Positions 63,910 to 64,000 of a stretch of 64,000 bases of DNA are shown here, in pieces; the stretch's first letter is position 1; each line of letters starts with the position of its first letter. The notes under the pieces were generated by a model that did no database searches, was not told where the DNA came from, and worked only from the letters and a program-made list of their open reading frames with translations. A program made the translations under genes and the position numbers. The DNA lies in contig JAUIFE010000001.1 of assembly GCA_030429565.1 (NCBI GenBank), forward strand, positions 1,178,001 through 1,242,000. The letters run 5' to 3'. Source of the DNA: Holophagae bacterium (GTDB lineage: Bacteria > Acidobacteriota > Holophagae > Acanthopleuribacterales > Acanthopleuribacteraceae).

Positions 63910-64000
63910 TCAGGCCAGACAGCGCACCTGGGGACGATCCGTCACGCGACCGATTTTCGCCGCCGTTAACCCCATTCTTTTTAAATCGCGCATCAAATCG
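63910..64000 (-). CDS. C-terminal end of a gene entering from the right edge
   Basis: On minus an open frame comes in from the edge and stops with TGA at 63912-63910. The 29 visible residues, ending GRVTDRPQVRCLA, have natural composition and codon choice unlike the chance frames nearby. The pattern LTAAKIGRVTDRP is reminiscent of the end of AIR-synthase/ThiL-like enzymes, a weak hint only. Product unknown. Confidence 0.5.
   Translation of the reverse strand, partial: DLMRDLKRMGLTAAKIGRVTDRPQVRCLA

Overview
The window comes from a moderately GC-rich, Gram-negative (diderm) bacterium. Outer-membrane biology is represented by two TonB-dependent receptors, a BamD lipoprotein, a Kdo-kinase-like protein and a VolA-like surface lipase. 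The mix of an Oar-type TonB receptor with an N-terminal carboxypeptidase-regulatory domain, a PASTA protein-rpe-bamD order, several HDOD and TPR proteins and a large Ser/Thr kinase-ATPase fits Acidobacteriota best (an Acanthopleuribacter/Holophagae-like lineage is my guess). A myxobacterial or other delta-proteobacterial relative cannot be excluded by eye. No phage, insertion sequence, integrase or CRISPR array was seen.

Layout. 1-2.5 kb: a PDZ membrane protein cut by the window edge, and glutamate formiminotransferase, both on minus. 3.0-7.5 kb: an HtrA-type protease, a convergent unknown membrane-anchored protein, and a peptidase_MA-like protein with a changed active site that lies between two copies of an intergenic repeat. 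8.6-11.4 kb: Oar-type TonB receptor. 11.5-15.3 kb (minus): DUF2797 protein, FemAB-like acyltransferase, DUF938 methyltransferase, and a membrane protein with a tandem-repeat tail. 15.8-17.4 kb: S41 (CtpA-type) protease. 17.5-21.3 kb (minus): receiver protein with a huge acidic linker, outer-membrane protein, CheZ-like phosphatase. 22.5-25.6 kb: TPR protein, zinc-ribbon membrane protein, patatin-like lipase. 25.7-26.2 kb: four tRNA genes (Lys-Glu-Glu-Lys) behind a strong promoter, then ileS on minus. 29.9-34.2 kb: Ser/Thr kinase-ATPase-TPR regulator and a pentapeptide-repeat protein. 34.3-39.4 kb: an accessory-looking stretch with a P450, an acetyltransferase, a TonB receptor and a lipoprotein.

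39.9-47.1 kb (minus): twin-FHA membrane protein, then a FloA/NfeD operon with three NfeD-type proteins, and metX with a small partner. 47.3-51.1 kb: CCA-adding enzyme, glutamate-cysteine ligase, and a transglutaminase-fold protein lacking the catalytic cysteine. 51.5-54.2 kb: rpsT, PASTA protein, rpe, bamD. 54.5-56.5 kb: glutaryl-CoA dehydrogenase-like enzyme and a Kdo-kinase-like protein. 56.7-61.4 kb: CheR, two HDOD proteins, a coiled-coil membrane protein and a TPR protein, all on plus. 61.4-64 kb (minus): VolA-like lipase and the last 29 codons of a gene that enters from the right edge.

Functional threads: envelope protein quality control (HtrA, S41, BamD, FloA/NfeD), signal transduction (CheZ-like, CheR, HDODs, receiver, FHA, Ser/Thr kinase), and tRNA biology (tRNA quartet, IleS, CCA-adding enzyme). 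Several proteins keep a recognisable enzyme fold but have lost a key catalytic residue. These, and the repeat-flanked gene, are the most unusual content; I see no clear-cut novel defence or mobile system. All start choices, family calls and repeat boundaries were made by reading only; no search was run.
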